From the NCBI GenBank assembly GCA_018061385.1, contig JAGOUF010000202.1, positions 1-5,415 on the forward strand: DNA of 5,415 nt. The letters are read 5' to 3'. Position 1 is the stretch's first letter. Each line of letters opens with the position of its first letter. Below are positions 4,854 to 5,415 of this stretch, in pieces. The position numbers and the translations under genes were made by a program. The notes under the pieces are model-generated. The model had not been told where the DNA came from, ran no database searches, and saw only the letters and a program-made list of their open reading frames with translations. The stretch is from Chitinophagaceae bacterium. GTDB lineage: Bacteria > Bacteroidota > Bacteroidia > Chitinophagales > Chitinophagaceae.

Positions 4854-5415
4854 ATGAAACCAGAAAAAATTCTTCAAAGCAATATCTTAGATATTGTTTT
4901 TGAAAACAGAAACAAAGCATACGGAGCATATGAATTACGCAATATGTACAACAATCGTATGACCAAATCTATTGTTATTACTAGCTTAATTGTATTGCTT
5001 TTTGCAGTATCGCAAAGCTTTAAAGTGCCTGTAAAGCATGGAAAAGTAGTTGTTGAAAATTTACCTGCTCTAAAGTTTACGGAAGTATCAATTCTTAAAG
5101 AAGAAGTGAAGCCTACACCTAAAACTGAAATCAAAAAAATTCAAAAGCAACATGCTGCTGAAGCTGCATATACAAAACCTGAAATTGTAAAAGACAATTT
5201 AGCCAACAATAAAATGACGGAAGTTGTTAAACTAGATAGTATGTTGATTGGTACAAAGGAAATAAAAGGGGAAGCTATAACAACAGAAGTAGCTATAACA
5301 AGAGAAGTGCCAACCAATGGCAATGCCAAAGAAACCATAGAACCAGTTGTTGTAACAGAAAGCAATACCCCATTGGTTATTGCAGAATTTATGCCTGAAT
5401 TTCCAGGTGGAAAAG
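4854..5415 (+). CDS. tonB: Energy transducer TonB, N-terminal part (cut by window edge)
   Basis: TonB carries the proton-motive force from ExbB/ExbD in the inner membrane to TonB-dependent receptors of the outer membrane. I translated 187 codons from ATG at 4854. Residues 1-37 are cytoplasmic and hold the Bacteroidota signature LDIVFENRNKAYGAYELRN (12-30); residues 39-56 form the single membrane anchor; then comes a long periplasmic linker with a KEEVKPTPK stretch (82-90). The visible part ends at EFMPEFPGGK (178-187), the conserved entry to the C-terminal TonB domain, which lies beyond the edge. The linker contains an 18-bp direct repeat giving AITTEV AITREV. The gene faces away from the phosphatase. 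Bacteroidota have many TonB copies, so which receptors it serves cannot be told; no exbB, exbD or receptor gene is in view. Confidence 0.92.
   Translation, partial: MKPEKILQSNILDIVFENRNKAYGAYELRNMYNNRMTKSIVITSLIVLLFAVSQSFKVPVKHGKVVVENLPALKFTEVSILKEEVKPTPKTEIKKIQKQHAAEAAYTKPEIVKDNLANNKMTEVVKLDSMLIGTKEIKGEAITTEVAITREVPTNGNAKETIEPVVVTESNTPLVIAEFMPEFPGGK
5274..5309 (+). repeat. Two 18-bp direct repeats in the tonB linker
   Basis: Units at 5274-5291 and 5292-5309 differ by two bases and encode AITTEV and AITREV in the periplasmic linker of TonB. Being in frame and recent-looking, they probably arose by slippage and change linker length by six residues. Confidence 0.7.

Noticed and set aside
4874..5365. 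Two minus-strand open frames opposite tonB
   Set aside because: The plus frame is clearly TonB with its signature and membrane anchor; the antisense products are hydrophobic by-products of that sequence.

Overview
The window is AT-rich chromosomal DNA from a member of the Bacteroidota, most likely a Chitinophagales/Chitinophagaceae-type organism. Evidence for this: a TonB with the N-terminal cytoplasmic motif around FENRNKAYGAYELR typical of the phylum, a histidyl-tRNA synthetase of about 455 residues, promoter-like elements of the Bacteroidota type (TTG about 20 bases ahead of TAnnTTTG), little sign of Shine-Dalgarno sequences, and an orphan four-helix-bundle (23S rRNA intervening-sequence-protein family) gene. 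The family-level guess is inference.

Layout from left to right. The minus strand carries the 5' end of mreC (cut by the window edge), mreB, a TerC-family membrane protein, hisS, a four-helix-bundle protein and a low-molecular-weight protein tyrosine phosphatase. A divergent promoter region of about 150 bp follows, then the 5' two thirds or so of tonB on the plus strand, cut by the right edge. mreB and mreC form the start of the cell-shape operon (mreBCD and usually penicillin-binding protein 2 and RodA further on). TerC and the phosphatase each have a plausible promoter of their own. hisS and the four-helix-bundle gene have none that I can see, so they may be read from the phosphatase promoter.

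The most unusual structure is in the gaps between genes. Three intergenic gaps (mreB-mreC, phosphatase to four-helix-bundle gene, and four-helix-bundle gene to hisS) are filled almost edge to edge with degenerate repeats of 7-bp period. The two arrays around the four-helix-bundle gene have the same core heptamer (GTGAGTG, with GTGAATC-type variants) but in opposite orientation. They share a perfect 12-bp inverted repeat and enclose the gene as one unit of about 460 bp. The right array supplies the last codons and the stop of the phosphatase, and the left one forms almost the whole leader of hisS. This resembles the intervening sequences of 23S rRNA, where a gene of the same protein family sits in the loop of a stem formed by complementary ends. 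Here it lies in a protein-coding neighbourhood. Whether it is a mobile element is unproven; comparison with related genomes would settle it.
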